NCBI RefSeq assembly: GCF_030381805.1
Contig: NZ_JAUDRH010000016.1
Location: forward strand, 1 to 64,000
Direction of reading: 5' to 3'
DNA: 64,000 bases
From: Chlorogloeopsis sp. ULAP01
GTDB taxonomy: Bacteria; Cyanobacteriota; Cyanobacteriia; Cyanobacteriales; Nostocaceae
Numbering within the stretch: position 1 is the stretch's first letter; each line of letters starts with the position of its first letter. Under the pieces are notes generated by a model. That model made no database searches. It had not been told where the DNA came from and worked only from the letters and a program-made list of their open reading frames with translations. The translations under genes were made by a program, and so were the position numbers. Positions 52,712 to 60,923 of the stretch are shown piece by piece.

Positions 52712-53947
52712 ATGCTGTTTGCACAACGTTTACAATTTCTCCAATCGAATGTATTTGCCGACATGGATAGAGCCAAGGCAAAAGCTTTGGCTGCGGGACG
52801 GCAATTAATAGATTTATCATTAGGATCTTCGGATTTGCCAGCTGAAGCCCACGCAATTGAGGCGATCGCCCAATCTCTCTACGATCCAAGTACCCACGGC
52901 TACCTACTGTTTCACGGTACGCAAGCATTTCGCCACGCTGCTGCTTTGTGGTACGAGCAAAGATTTGGCATTCCCATCAATCCAGAAACCGAAGTCATAC
53001 CACTAATTGGTTCCCAGGAAGGAACAGCTCATTTACCCTTAGCTGTACTCAATCCTGGAGATTTTGCTTTATTACTCGATCCGGGCTATCCTTCCCATGC
53101 AGGCGGAGTCTACTTAGCTAGCGGTCAAATTTATCCCATGCCACTACGGGCAGAAAACGGTTTTTTACCAGTATTTGCCGATATTCCCACACCCGTTCTG
53201 GCACAGTCACGGATGATGGTATTAAGCTATCCGCACAATCCAACCAGTGCGATCGCACCATTATCTTTCTTCCAAGAAGCCGTTGCATTTTGTCAGCAAC
53301 ACCATCTCGTTTTAGTTCACGATTTCCCCTACGTCGATTTAGTATTTGAGGATACTAAAGAAGATGCGGAGAGTTCTTTAAATACATCCCCGCGTCTCCG
53401 TGTCCCCGCGTCCCCGCGTCCTTCTTCTCTGGCTCCCTCTATTCTTCAAGCCGATCCAGAAAAAAGTGTCTCGATTGAATTTTTCACTTTGTCCAAGTCC
53501 TATAATATGGGCGGTTTCCGGATTGGTTTTGCTATTGGCAATGCCGAGTTAATTCGGGCTTTGCGGCAAGTAAAAGCAGCAGTTGATTTTAATCAGTATC
53601 GTGGGATTTTGAATGGCGCGATCGCTGCTCTGACTGGTAACCAAGATGGAGTGAAAAAAACTGTTGCTACCTTCCGTCAACGTCGGGATGCGTTTGTGAA
53701 TGCGCTACACAATATTGGTTGGCAAGTCCCCACTCCCAAAGCAACGATGTATGTTTGGGCAAAGTTACCGGAACCTTGGAGTCAAAATTCGATAGGATTT
53801 TGTACTCAGCTAGTTGAAAATACGGGAGTAGCAGTTTCGCCTGGTGCAGGCTTTGGTAAATTTGGCGAAGGTTATGTTCGCTTTGCCTTAGTGCATGAAC
53901 CAGATATTTTGGAAACAGCAGTACGAAGAATTGCGGAGTTTTTGTAG
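52712..53947 (+). CDS. Class I/II aminotransferase with repeat-encoded insert
   Basis: A 411-residue fold-type I PLP enzyme (LL-diaminopimelate/aspartate aminotransferase-like): LIDLSLGSSDLP, YLLFHGTQAFRHAAALWYEQRFG, IGSQEGTAHLPLAVLNPGD, LSYPHNPTSAIA, VHDFPYVDLVFE, PLP lysine in TLSKSYNMGGFRIG, and RFALVHEPDIL. About 33 residues after VFEDT (roughly KEDAESSLNTSPRLRVPASP...LQAD) interrupt the otherwise continuous family sequence and are encoded by a CCCCGCGTC repeat. The reading frame is kept. The amino acid substrate is unknown. Start ATG 52712 has AAGGA about 9 bp upstream; 52691 is an alternative. Confidence 0.85.
   Translation: MLFAQRLQFLQSNVFADMDRAKAKALAAGRQLIDLSLGSSDLPAEAHAIEAIAQSLYDPSTHGYLLFHGTQAFRHAAALWYEQRFGIPINPETEVIPLIGSQEGTAHLPLAVLNPGDFALLLDPGYPSHAGGVYLASGQIYPMPLRAENGFLPVFADIPTPVLAQSRMMVLSYPHNPTSAIAPLSFFQEAVAFCQQHHLVLVHDFPYVDLVFEDTKEDAESSLNTSPRLRVPASPRPSSLAPSILQADPEKSVSIEFFTLSKSYNMGGFRIGFAIGNAELIRALRQVKAAVDFNQYRGILNGAIAALTGNQDGVKKTVATFRQRRDAFVNALHNIGWQVPTPKATMYVWAKLPEPWSQNSIGFCTQLVENTGVAVSPGAGFGKFGEGYVRFALVHEPDILETAVRRIAEFL
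53388..53431. repeat. CCCCGCGTC-type tandem repeat inside a coding region
   Basis: Units CCCCGCGTC, TCCGTGTC, CCCGCGTCCCCGCGTC follow one another inside the aminotransferase gene, between its DFPYVDLVFE strand and its PLP lysine. The related complement (GGGGACACGG) appears in non-coding DNA near 28599. Confidence 0.8.
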
Positions 53948-54195
53948 GAAAATTATTCGCAGAGTGAAAATCTAGGGCTATAAGAATAAAGCTTGTAGTG
54001 GATTAAGCTTACGCAGGAGTTACTGAAGAATAAAATCGCTCCAGGCGCAAAGAGCACGGAGGAAGAAGATTTAGAGAGGTATTTGGCGTTAGTTCTGTGG
54101 TTAAAAAATGAATGCGATCGCGTTTAAAATGCAGCAAAGTAAAATAAACTAAAACTCTGTTACATTCTGCCCTCTGCCCTCTGACTTGAAAGTCA
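53948..54195. other. Intergenic region after the aminotransferase
   Basis: No supported gene. A TCTGCCCTCTGCCCTCTG tract (about 54165-54182) belongs to the scattered CTGCC repeats. The remaining gap to 54360 holds the palindromic repeat listed next and the upstream region of the hydrolase. Confidence 0.4.
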
Positions 54196-54259
54196 CCTCA
54201 CCCCCTGCCCCTCTCCTTGCTAAGGAGAGGGGTGTCCGACAGGACGGGGTGAGGTTTTT
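54196..54259. repeat. Palindromic dispersed repeat
   Basis: Outer arms CCTCACCCC (54196-54204) and GGGGTGAGG (54246-54254) enclose CCTCTCCTT-GC-TAAGGAGAGG. A T-run follows. It is a common type of cyanobacterial palindromic repeat and can act as a terminator for either side. Confidence 0.8.
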
Positions 54260-54360
54260 CATGCCTAGCGATGAAACTTGTTTCATTGGGACTGCCTTAT
54301 CTTAACAATAAATATTCACGGCAACCTACTTAAGACTGCAAAAGCGATCGCAACCCACAG

Positions 54361-55251
54361 ATGCATCATTCCTGTACCATTGAAGCGGAAAGCTTTCTCT
54401 CCACAATACTAATGTTGCCTGTACGCCAAACCTTATCAAAGCCTGATATTCAACTTTCTTATTTAGAGTGGAATCAAGGTCAAGAACCTTTATTATTACT
54501 GCACGGTTTAGCCGATCATGCCTTGGTGTGGTCTAGTTTGGGAGATTATCTGGCAGCAGAATATCATATAGTTGCGCCCGATATGCGCGGTCATGGGGAA
54601 AGCAGTAAACCTGAGCAAGACTATAGCTTTGAGAGTGCGATCGCTGATTTGGAAGCACTGATGGATCGCTTAGGATGGGCAAGCACTCATGTTGTTGCTC
54701 ACTCATGGTCTGGTAAACTAGCTTGTATCTGGGCAAGGCAATATCCCCAAAGGCTGCGGAGCATGGTTTTAGTCGATCCAATTTTCATCTGGAAAATGCC
54801 CGGCTTCCTGAAGGCAACATTTCCGCTTTTGTATCGTGTTTTGCCGTTTCTAAAAGCAATGGGGCCATTTCATAATTATGAAGCAGCACAACAGCAAGCA
54901 CGCCAGTTAAATCAATATCAAGGATGGAGTTCATTACAGCAGCAAGTCTTCCAAGCTGGTATAGAACAAAAATCTGATGGTAGCTGGGGTAGTAAATTCA
55001 CCATTGCCGTCCGTGATGGCATCTTTGATGAAGTTATGCGGGTTCCTGGTTTAACAGTTCCTATTCAGATTCCGACTCTCCTCGTACAGCCACAAAAAGG
55101 TGTGAACCGTCAAGATTGGCAATTAAAACCTTATAAAACATATTTGAGAAACTTACAATTGTGTCAGGTTCCCGGAAATCATTGGCCGTTTTTGACACAA
55201 CCTGAGGCATTTAATCAAACAGTGGAAAGTTTTTTGAAAAAAAATAGATAA
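54361..55251 (+). CDS. Alpha/beta hydrolase
   Basis: A 296-residue hydrolase with the oxyanion segment LLLHGLADHALVW, PDMRGHGESSKP, the nucleophile elbow VVAHSWSGKLA (Ser in HSxSG, a slightly unusual elbow), and a final histidine in GNHWPFLTQP. A cap region of about 100 residues follows strand 6. The substrate is unknown. Start: ATG 54361 or ATG 54412 (MLPVRQTLSKPD); neither has a clear ribosome-binding site, and the second matches the usual family start better. Confidence 0.82.
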   Translation: MHHSCTIEAESFLSTILMLPVRQTLSKPDIQLSYLEWNQGQEPLLLLHGLADHALVWSSLGDYLAAEYHIVAPDMRGHGESSKPEQDYSFESAIADLEALMDRLGWASTHVVAHSWSGKLACIWARQYPQRLRSMVLVDPIFIWKMPGFLKATFPLLYRVLPFLKAMGPFHNYEAAQQQARQLNQYQGWSSLQQQVFQAGIEQKSDGSWGSKFTIAVRDGIFDEVMRVPGLTVPIQIPTLLVQPQKGVNRQDWQLKPYKTYLRNLQLCQVPGNHWPFLTQPEAFNQTVESFLKKNR

Positions 55252-55328
55252 ACACGCAACTTTTACCTTTTAACATCTGTCTAAAGGAGTATTAACGAAC
55301 CACTCATTTGTAGTTTTCTGGATCGGTT

Positions 55329-56195
55329 ATGAGCTTTCGTCAGAATCCCAACTGTCCTCAACCAAATCATCCAGATCATGATAAAAACTCTTGTCAAAGT
55401 AGTGGTTCTCCGTTGGAGTTGACGGAGAATGGAAATGCAGAAAATTTAGCACCATCAAGTAATATAAAATCACCACAACAAATGCCGCGAAAAAAAGTAC
55501 CGCTATCGGCATTGGTTACTGCGCTTTTAGTCTCGCTGGGGTTAATTAGTGTAGGGGCATTGGCTGCGCGATCGCCTCAATTTACTTCCTATCCTCCAGA
55601 TTATGGACAAATTCCCCAAAAAAAAGGTAAAGTTGCTTACTTTCCCTATCAAGAAGGAAAGGATAGTAAGGGCAGATCAGCAGAATTTAATATCGCTATT
55701 TTGTCAAAATATAAATGGTTATTGGGCAGTGAAGAACAAATTAAACATAAGAATAAAATTATTAATATTGACGAATTAAGAGCAAATCTCGAACAAGAGG
55801 GAATACAAACTATTATGGAAAACCCAACTGAAATAATTTCAGTGGGAACAGCAGCTTGCGAAGGGACACCACAAATTGATGAACGTAAGGCTTTTGAACG
55901 TGCAAAGCAAACTCAAGTTCTAGCCAAAAAACTATTTTTTCATGTATCTAGTGTAAAAAGTTATCGACTTTTAAATCTTGGCCAATTTCATCGTCAAGAT
56001 TGTCAATCAAAACGTGATTTAACTGCATATCAAAGAAGTATTATTATTATTGGCGTGCGCAAAGAATCAGAGGGTGTAGTCTTAGATGAAGCACTAAGAA
56101 ATAGGCTCAAGAAAAAACCCTTTGCCGATTTTAAATTAAAGGATTATTCGTTAGGTTCTGCTGAGAAATTTAAAACCATACCCAGTAATTTTTAA
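55329..56195 (+). CDS. Hypothetical single-pass membrane protein
   Basis: A 288-residue protein, not recognised. The first 55 residues are polar and Asn/Pro/Ser-rich with two cysteines. A membrane helix at about 58-80 (LSALVTALLVSLGLISVGALAA) is followed by an external domain of alpha/beta character: ELRANLEQEGIQTIMENPTEIISVGTAACEG, ERKAFERAKQTQVLAKKLF and AYQRSIIIIGVR. The 'EIISVGTA.CEG ... AFERAKQTQVLAKKL' order is faintly like OmpA-type peptidoglycan-binding domains, but this is a guess. Tail rich in Lys/Phe. Confidence 0.6.
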   Translation: MSFRQNPNCPQPNHPDHDKNSCQSSGSPLELTENGNAENLAPSSNIKSPQQMPRKKVPLSALVTALLVSLGLISVGALAARSPQFTSYPPDYGQIPQKKGKVAYFPYQEGKDSKGRSAEFNIAILSKYKWLLGSEEQIKHKNKIINIDELRANLEQEGIQTIMENPTEIISVGTAACEGTPQIDERKAFERAKQTQVLAKKLFFHVSSVKSYRLLNLGQFHRQDCQSKRDLTAYQRSIIIIGVRKESEGVVLDEALRNRLKKKPFADFKLKDYSLGSAEKFKTIPSNF

Positions 56196-56228
56196 TCTCC
56201 CTTTCTCCTTCTCCAAGTCTTCCCTATC

Positions 56229-56331
56229 TGCGCTCTTGCGCATTCGCCGTCAGGCGTTGCGTTAGCTAGCGACTTCTGTAGACGGGCTTTGCCCGGCTTC
56301 CCGTCGGGTAAGTAGCCCCTACGCGTCTACT
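56229..56331. repeat. Palindromic dispersed repeat cluster
   Basis: Short hairpins GCGCTCTTGCGC, CGCCGTCAGGCG, CGTTAGCTAGCG and GACGGGCTTTGCCCGGC-TTCCCGTC follow each other, ending in GTCTACTGCC units. Clusters of this sort are widespread in filamentous cyanobacteria. Confidence 0.75.
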
Positions 56332-56358
56332 GCCATCTGCCCTCAGCATAGCTGCCTT

Positions 56359-57165
56359 CTACTTATTTGCTTGGGGTTGTTTAAACGCATAGATATCTTT
56401 GATCACTCGTACCCAACCATCAGATACAGATTCGAGGATGCGATCGCCTTTTTCTGTTGTTGCAGTCGTAGGATCGCCGACAACTCCGCTTTTACTTAAA
56501 TCGCGTGTTGCCCAAGCAAAGCTCAATTTACCTTCTATACTCAACAAGCTATCTTCTGGTTGCTGTGGAGGATACTCAGCCACAGCTTTTTCCATCTTGA
56601 CTTGGTTTGGCAAAATCGACAGCATGATGCTAGTTTCGGCATCTCCGGCATGAATACCCAATTGTTTTTCTTGAGGTGAGAGCAATTCCCAAGTAATATG
56701 TGGAACTCGCCAAGTAAAGAGCGGAAATACCAAAAAGTCACTGTAGGTGATGTGCAAATCTCTGGCAGCAATTTCCATTACCTGGGGTTGCCCTCCGTGG
56801 GAGTTCATTAACACCAGCTTTCTAAATCCAGATCGGTAAACACTTTCTCCTATTTCCACAATTGTTGCCAATAAAGTCTCAGCACTCAGGGTTATCGTAC
56901 CGGGAAAGTGCCAATGTTCGTTAGATTTGCCGTAATAAAGAGTTGGTAAAGCATAGGCAGGAATTCTTGCATCAAGTTTTTCTAAAGCTTTTCCCAGTAC
57001 AGCCACACCAATGGCAGCATCCACAATCAAAGGCAAATGAGGGCCATGTTGCTCTATTGCTCCTACTGGTTGAATTAATACCACATTTTCCTTGTCTGGC
57101 ATCGCCTGAATATCAGCCCAACTCAAGTAGGGGAAAAAGCGTTCTGGAGGAATAAAGCTGTGCAT
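56359..57165 (-). CDS. Creatininase-family amidohydrolase
   Basis: A 268-residue protein with the creatininase metal ligands: VGAIEQHGPHLPLIVDAAIG (Glu, His, Asp), LVLMNSHGGQPQVME (His) and GIHAGDAETSIML (Glu). The family hydrolyses cyclic or linear amides (creatinine, formamides of riboflavin and mycofactocin pathways), so the substrate here is open. I start at ATG 57165; a TTG at 57177 is less likely. No related pathway gene is adjacent. Confidence 0.85.
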   Translation of the reverse strand: MHSFIPPERFFPYLSWADIQAMPDKENVVLIQPVGAIEQHGPHLPLIVDAAIGVAVLGKALEKLDARIPAYALPTLYYGKSNEHWHFPGTITLSAETLLATIVEIGESVYRSGFRKLVLMNSHGGQPQVMEIAARDLHITYSDFLVFPLFTWRVPHITWELLSPQEKQLGIHAGDAETSIMLSILPNQVKMEKAVAEYPPQQPEDSLLSIEGKLSFAWATRDLSKSGVVGDPTTATTEKGDRILESVSDGWVRVIKDIYAFKQPQANK

Positions 57166-57618
57166 ATTCAGAAACAATTAAAAATTACGTCTAATCTAAA
57201 TTAGCCAAACTCACCTTAAGCCGTATCAAATAATAAATTTGCAACATCCAAATTTTATGGCGATCATGACTACCGATGTACAGAGGTAAATTATCCGTGT
57301 GCATCTGTGGCCGATTTCTAAAAGACGTAAACTATACATAATTATTAATTAAATATTGCTGATTTTGTCTAAACCAGAAAAATAACCTAAACTTACTAAA
57401 AATTCAGCCTCATGGCTTTGTCAAAGCATGGAATGGAGTCTTGAATGCAGATTTACAAAATCGCTTTCGCTGTGTCGTTATCCGCAGCTCACTATAAAGA
57501 TACCTGTACACCCACTTCAAAGGCAAAAAAATAATCTTTAATTATAGATTAACTTAAGGTTAATATCAGGTTATGCTAAATTTGAAGATTTACTTGTACT
57601 AATGTTTGAAGAGGGCGA
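57166..57618. other. 453-bp intergenic region
   Basis: No supported gene. It contains the promoters of the two divergent flanking genes. Confidence 0.4.
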
Positions 57619-57834
57619 TTGCACACCCCAGAGAACGTTCAAATCGGAGCTAAGGTATTGATATTACGTCCCGCGTATGTCGCTGGAAAAGTTGGAGTAG
57701 TCTGTGGGCGAGAAGTACTCTCAGATAATCAACCAAGCGATCGCTGGCTGATCCAAGTTAATTCCGAAAATATTGTGGTGTCGCTTACCCCAAATGATTT
57801 CCAGGTAATATCTCAGTGGGAAAAGGATCTTTAG
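57619..57834 (+). CDS. Small KOW/SH3-like hypothetical protein
   Basis: A 71-residue protein: VQIGAKVLILRPAYVAGKVGVVCGREV, DRWLIQVNSENIVVSLTPNDFQVI. The pattern of a glycine-led strand, R.G/AG..G.V and a second barrel half is that of a KOW or small SH3-like barrel. The start is TTG 57619, preceded by GAAGAGGG. It probably belongs to a cyanobacterial conserved hypothetical family; function unknown. Confidence 0.7.
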   Translation: MHTPENVQIGAKVLILRPAYVAGKVGVVCGREVLSDNQPSDRWLIQVNSENIVVSLTPNDFQVISQWEKDL

Positions 57835-57854
57835 GATTTTTCTATCGACTGTGT

Positions 57855-58091
57855 TCAAATTCCCAGATTTTTTTTGCTTAGTTTTAAATCTCTCCAAAGA
57901 GTTTTCATCTGAGTATAAGCTTCTTCAGGCGAGAGTTTTCCTGAAGTTGCAAAATTAGTAATATAGCCGACTTGATGAGCGAATTCTTGGAGTTTGGCAT
58001 TAAAAGCCAGGTTTTCAGGTTGAGCTTTACCGTAGTAGCGACTGCGAGGATAGAAAAAGCTGTGTTTATCTTCCTGATTGCACTGTGACAT
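57855..58091 (-). CDS. Small conserved cyanobacterial protein (DUF7219-like)
   Basis: A 78-residue soluble protein: FFYPRSRYYGKAQPENLAFNAKLQEFAHQVGYITNF, then GKLSPEEAYTQMKTLWRDLKLSKKNLGI. I recall this as a short cyanobacterial family (possibly DUF7219) without known function. The compact charged C-terminus is a predicted helix. It converges with the KOW-like gene, with 20 bp between stops. Confidence 0.7.
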   Translation of the reverse strand: MSQCNQEDKHSFFYPRSRYYGKAQPENLAFNAKLQEFAHQVGYITNFATSGKLSPEEAYTQMKTLWRDLKLSKKNLGI

Positions 58092-58205
58092 TGATTTACC
58101 GCTTCATGCTTGTGTTTGATTATTTAATACGTTTAACCTCGCAATTATACAAGTCATATTTTTTACAAATAAATATTCTCTACATCAAAAATACCTGGAA
58201 TTAAA

Positions 58206-58266
58206 TGTAGAGACGTGCCATGGCACGTCTCTACATGATTTAGATGTATTGTGATTAACATGAAAT
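58206..58266. repeat. 61-bp dispersed repeat, copy A (inverted partner at 59459-59519)
   Basis: The first 30 bp (58206-58235) are a perfect palindrome with TGTAGAGACGTGCCA as its half; the remaining 31 bp (TGATTTAGATGTATTGTG and on) match copy B in inverse orientation. It lies 131 bp before the SDR gene. Confidence 0.85.
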
Positions 58267-58396
58267 TTTATTACATCATCTATTTTAAGGACGAGGCTAT
58301 AGGTGGATAGAATCTTATGTTTGCCAGTCTTATGAAAGATGGATTTAATCTTAATAAAACTTAATACATAGAAGGGTAGAGTGGAAATAACAAACA

Positions 58397-59422
58397 ATGC
58401 AATTAAAACCAATTAATCAACAGGTAGTGGCGATCATGGGGGCTTCTAGTGGTATTGGGCGTTTGGCAGCTTTAAAGTTTGCCCAGCGCGGAGCAAAAGT
58501 AGTGGTTGCGGCTCGCAGCGAACCTGGATTAAAGTCCTTAGTAGACGAGATTAGAAGCTCTGGTGGTGAGGCGATATCTGTAGTTGCAGATGTAAGTGAG
58601 TTTGAGCAAGTAAAAGCAGTTGCCAATAAAGCCGTGACAGAATACGGGCGGTTAGATACTTGGGTACATGCAGCAGCGACAGGTATACTAGCACCTTTTG
58701 AGAAAATTACACCACAGGAATTTGCACGAGTTGTTGATGTCACCTTAATGGGACAAGTATACGGCGCAATGGTTGCGTTACCTTATTTGAAGCGTGAGGG
58801 ACGTGGGGCATTAATTCATATATCTTCTATGGAGGGTAGGCGGAGTCTGCCATTACAAAGCCCGTATTCCACCGCCAAGCATGGTTTGGAAGGATTTTTA
58901 GAAGCTTTACGCGTCGAGTTGGAACATGAAAAATTATCCATCAGCGTTACTTCTATACTGCCTTCAGTCATCAATACACCTTACTACAATAAGGTTCGTA
59001 CCAAACTAGGGGTTAAACCTACAGGAATTCCGCCGTACTACCAGCCTGATATTGTTGTTGACGCCATTCTTTATGCAGCCGAACATCCCACACGTGATTT
59101 TGTTGTTGGGGATGTGGGTAAAATTTTAGATTTGCTACAAAAAGTTTCGCCTTCTTTAGTAGATTCACTGTTGCTACTTGTGGGTTTTGCCGGGCAGCGT
59201 ACAAGTGAACCAAAGTCAGAGGATGCACCAGACAATGTTTTTGCTCCCATCTCAGGCTATGACAGAGTTGAGGGAGATTTTAGTAATCTTGCAATTCCAA
59301 CTTTCCTAGATTGGTTGGATATGAATCCATACCTGAAATGGGGTGCTTTAGCATTCACGGCATTTGCTGTATTTGGTACTGCCATGTTTCTGGATGGATG
59401 GCATTCCAGAAATGAAGCTTGA
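58397..59422 (+). CDS. Short-chain dehydrogenase/reductase with C-terminal membrane helix
   Basis: A 341-residue SDR: AIMGASSGIGRLAALKFAQRGAKVVVAAR, ADVSEFEQV, WVHAAATG (in place of NNAG), HISSMEGRRSLPLQSPYSTAKHGLEGF (Ser, Tyr, Lys) and SVTSILPSVINTPYY. About 100 residues beyond the normal SDR length end in a hydrophobic stretch (WGALAFTAFAVFGTAMFLDGW), probably a membrane anchor. The substrate is unknown. The gene is flanked by inverted copies of a 61-bp repeat, which could reflect mobilisation. Confidence 0.85.
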   Translation: MQLKPINQQVVAIMGASSGIGRLAALKFAQRGAKVVVAARSEPGLKSLVDEIRSSGGEAISVVADVSEFEQVKAVANKAVTEYGRLDTWVHAAATGILAPFEKITPQEFARVVDVTLMGQVYGAMVALPYLKREGRGALIHISSMEGRRSLPLQSPYSTAKHGLEGFLEALRVELEHEKLSISVTSILPSVINTPYYNKVRTKLGVKPTGIPPYYQPDIVVDAILYAAEHPTRDFVVGDVGKILDLLQKVSPSLVDSLLLLVGFAGQRTSEPKSEDAPDNVFAPISGYDRVEGDFSNLAIPTFLDWLDMNPYLKWGALAFTAFAVFGTAMFLDGWHSRNEA

Positions 59423-59458
59423 TTTTTTTAATTGGCGATCGCACGCTCATCTCATACC

Positions 59459-59519
59459 ATTTCACGTTAATCACGATACATATAAATCATGTAGAGGCAT
59501 CTCATGGCACGTCTCTACA
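59459..59519. repeat. 61-bp dispersed repeat, copy B (inverted partner at 58206-58266)
   Basis: ATTTCACGTTAATCACGATA and the following 41 bp match the reverse complement of copy A with about eight differences. The terminal palindrome has decayed (GTAGAGGCATCTCATGGCAC) while the GGCACGTCTCTACA arm is intact. It begins 37 bp after the SDR stop. Confidence 0.85.
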
Positions 59520-59573
59520 AAAAGATATGTTTCACCTTTAGAGGAAATTGGTATCAGTTTATAAATAAAATCA

Positions 59574-59606
59574 ATAACCTCCTTAGCATTAGCCCAAGGA
59601 GGTTAT
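59574..59606 (-). terminator. Terminator of ftsW (usable in both directions)
   Basis: ATAACCTCCTT (59574-59584) and AAGGAGGTTAT (59596-59606) form a perfect 11-bp stem with an 11-base loop. On the minus strand it is followed by TGATTTTATTT. It lies between the convergent SDR and ftsW genes. Confidence 0.75.
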
Positions 59607-59644
59607 CACTCAATCACGTCTGATCAAATTGCTAAAGAATAGAA

Positions 59645-60844
59645 TTAAAGTTTTGTTTTATTATATTGTCGGCGTTCTGGTCTGTTCTTGGGTAATCTTC
59701 GCAAGGGTAATATCTCAGCTTCACTACTCTCCCGTGCTACCCGAATCAATAACCCAGCTGCTACTAGACTAGCCATCATAGAATTACCACCATAACTAAA
59801 CATCGGTAATGGCAAACCAGTAGTTGGTAAGGCACCTGTAGCAACACCAATGTGGAGTAATGATTGTCCTACAATCAAAATAGTTATGCCGATCGCCACA
59901 AGTCGATTGATGGGATGAGTTGTTTTGAGAGCAACAATTAGTCCTAAGGTGGCAAACATCGCTAAAATAAACAGCAACACCATACTGCCAACAAAGCCAA
60001 ATTCTTCAGCAAACACCGCAAAAATAAAATCGGTGTCTTGAATTGGTAAGTAAAATAGCTTTTGTTGAGAAAGCCCAAATCCAGCACCCCAAGTGCCACC
60101 AGAAGCTACTGCTAGCAAACTTTGCACTAGCTGATAGCCATCTCCCGTAGCATCAGCCCAAGGATTGAGGAATGACATTACCCGTTTGCGCTGGTACTCT
60201 TTGATGCTGATACTAAGTACTGCTAAGGCAACTCCCCCAATTGCTGTTCCTCCCAAGTATTTGTAGGGCAATCCAGCTGCTAAGGCAATTAGCCAAATAG
60301 TCATACCGCAAAGTGCGGTAGTACTCAAGTTAGGTTGTGCCAAAATCCCCAAAATGACAAGAAAAAAAATACCCAACCAAGTGAAGCGAACACGCCAACT
60401 TAGTCTATCCCATTGACCAAAAAGTCGTGCGCTTTGTAGCACCAAAAATGGTTTAATCAATTCAGAAGGCTGAATTGGAATTGGCCCAAGAGCAATCCAA
60501 CGAGAGGCATCAAAAGCTTTTTTACCTAGCCCTGGTACTAGGGTAAGAAAAATAAACCCCAATAGCAAAAAGACAAACCAATGGGATATCCCCAAAATTT
60601 TACGCAGGGGTAAGTTAACTGTGATGTTGAATAATATTAGGGCGACGAAAACCCAAATTAGTTGGCGTTTAAAGTAATACAGCCCATCATCATGACGAGC
60701 ATCAGCAACAGGATAGGATGCCGAAAATAGTATCACTAAGCCAAAGAATAACCAAACTAATGTTAACCAGCGTAATAGGCGTGCCTCTAATGCCCAGCTA
60801 GACACGGTATTATCAAATAATGGAATCAGGCGGCGTAGATTCAC
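59645..60844 (-). CDS. ftsW: Cell-division SEDS protein FtsW
   Basis: A 399-residue SEDS glycosyltransferase that polymerises septal peptidoglycan with a class B PBP. About ten membrane helices are visible. Signatures are the FKRQLIWV region, SRWIALGPIPIQPSELIKPFLVL, QPNLSTTAL (catalytic-region Asp replaced by Asn relative to the usual QPDLGT), DATGDGYQLVQSLLAVASGGTWGAGFGLSQQKLFYLPIQDTDFIFAVFAEEFGF and LPTTGLPLPMFSYGGNSMMASLVAAGLLI. FtsW rather than RodA is suggested by the FSYGGNS and C-terminal basic tail. Convergent with the SDR gene. Confidence 0.9.
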   Translation of the reverse strand: MNLRRLIPLFDNTVSSWALEARLLRWLTLVWLFFGLVILFSASYPVADARHDDGLYYFKRQLIWVFVALILFNITVNLPLRKILGISHWFVFLLLGFIFLTLVPGLGKKAFDASRWIALGPIPIQPSELIKPFLVLQSARLFGQWDRLSWRVRFTWLGIFFLVILGILAQPNLSTTALCGMTIWLIALAAGLPYKYLGGTAIGGVALAVLSISIKEYQRKRVMSFLNPWADATGDGYQLVQSLLAVASGGTWGAGFGLSQQKLFYLPIQDTDFIFAVFAEEFGFVGSMVLLFILAMFATLGLIVALKTTHPINRLVAIGITILIVGQSLLHIGVATGALPTTGLPLPMFSYGGNSMMASLVAAGLLIRVARESSEAEILPLRRLPKNRPERRQYNKTKL

Positions 60845-60923
60845 AAGCTGTACGATTTAAGTGTAATGTTCTCAATTGACGTTTAATGATAGTACGCTCT
60901 CGCCTGTATCGCGCTCCTCAAAT

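Noticed and set aside
10356..54259. CRISPR array
   Set aside because: The tandem repeats are seven-base units or palindromic clusters without spacers, and no cas gene is present.
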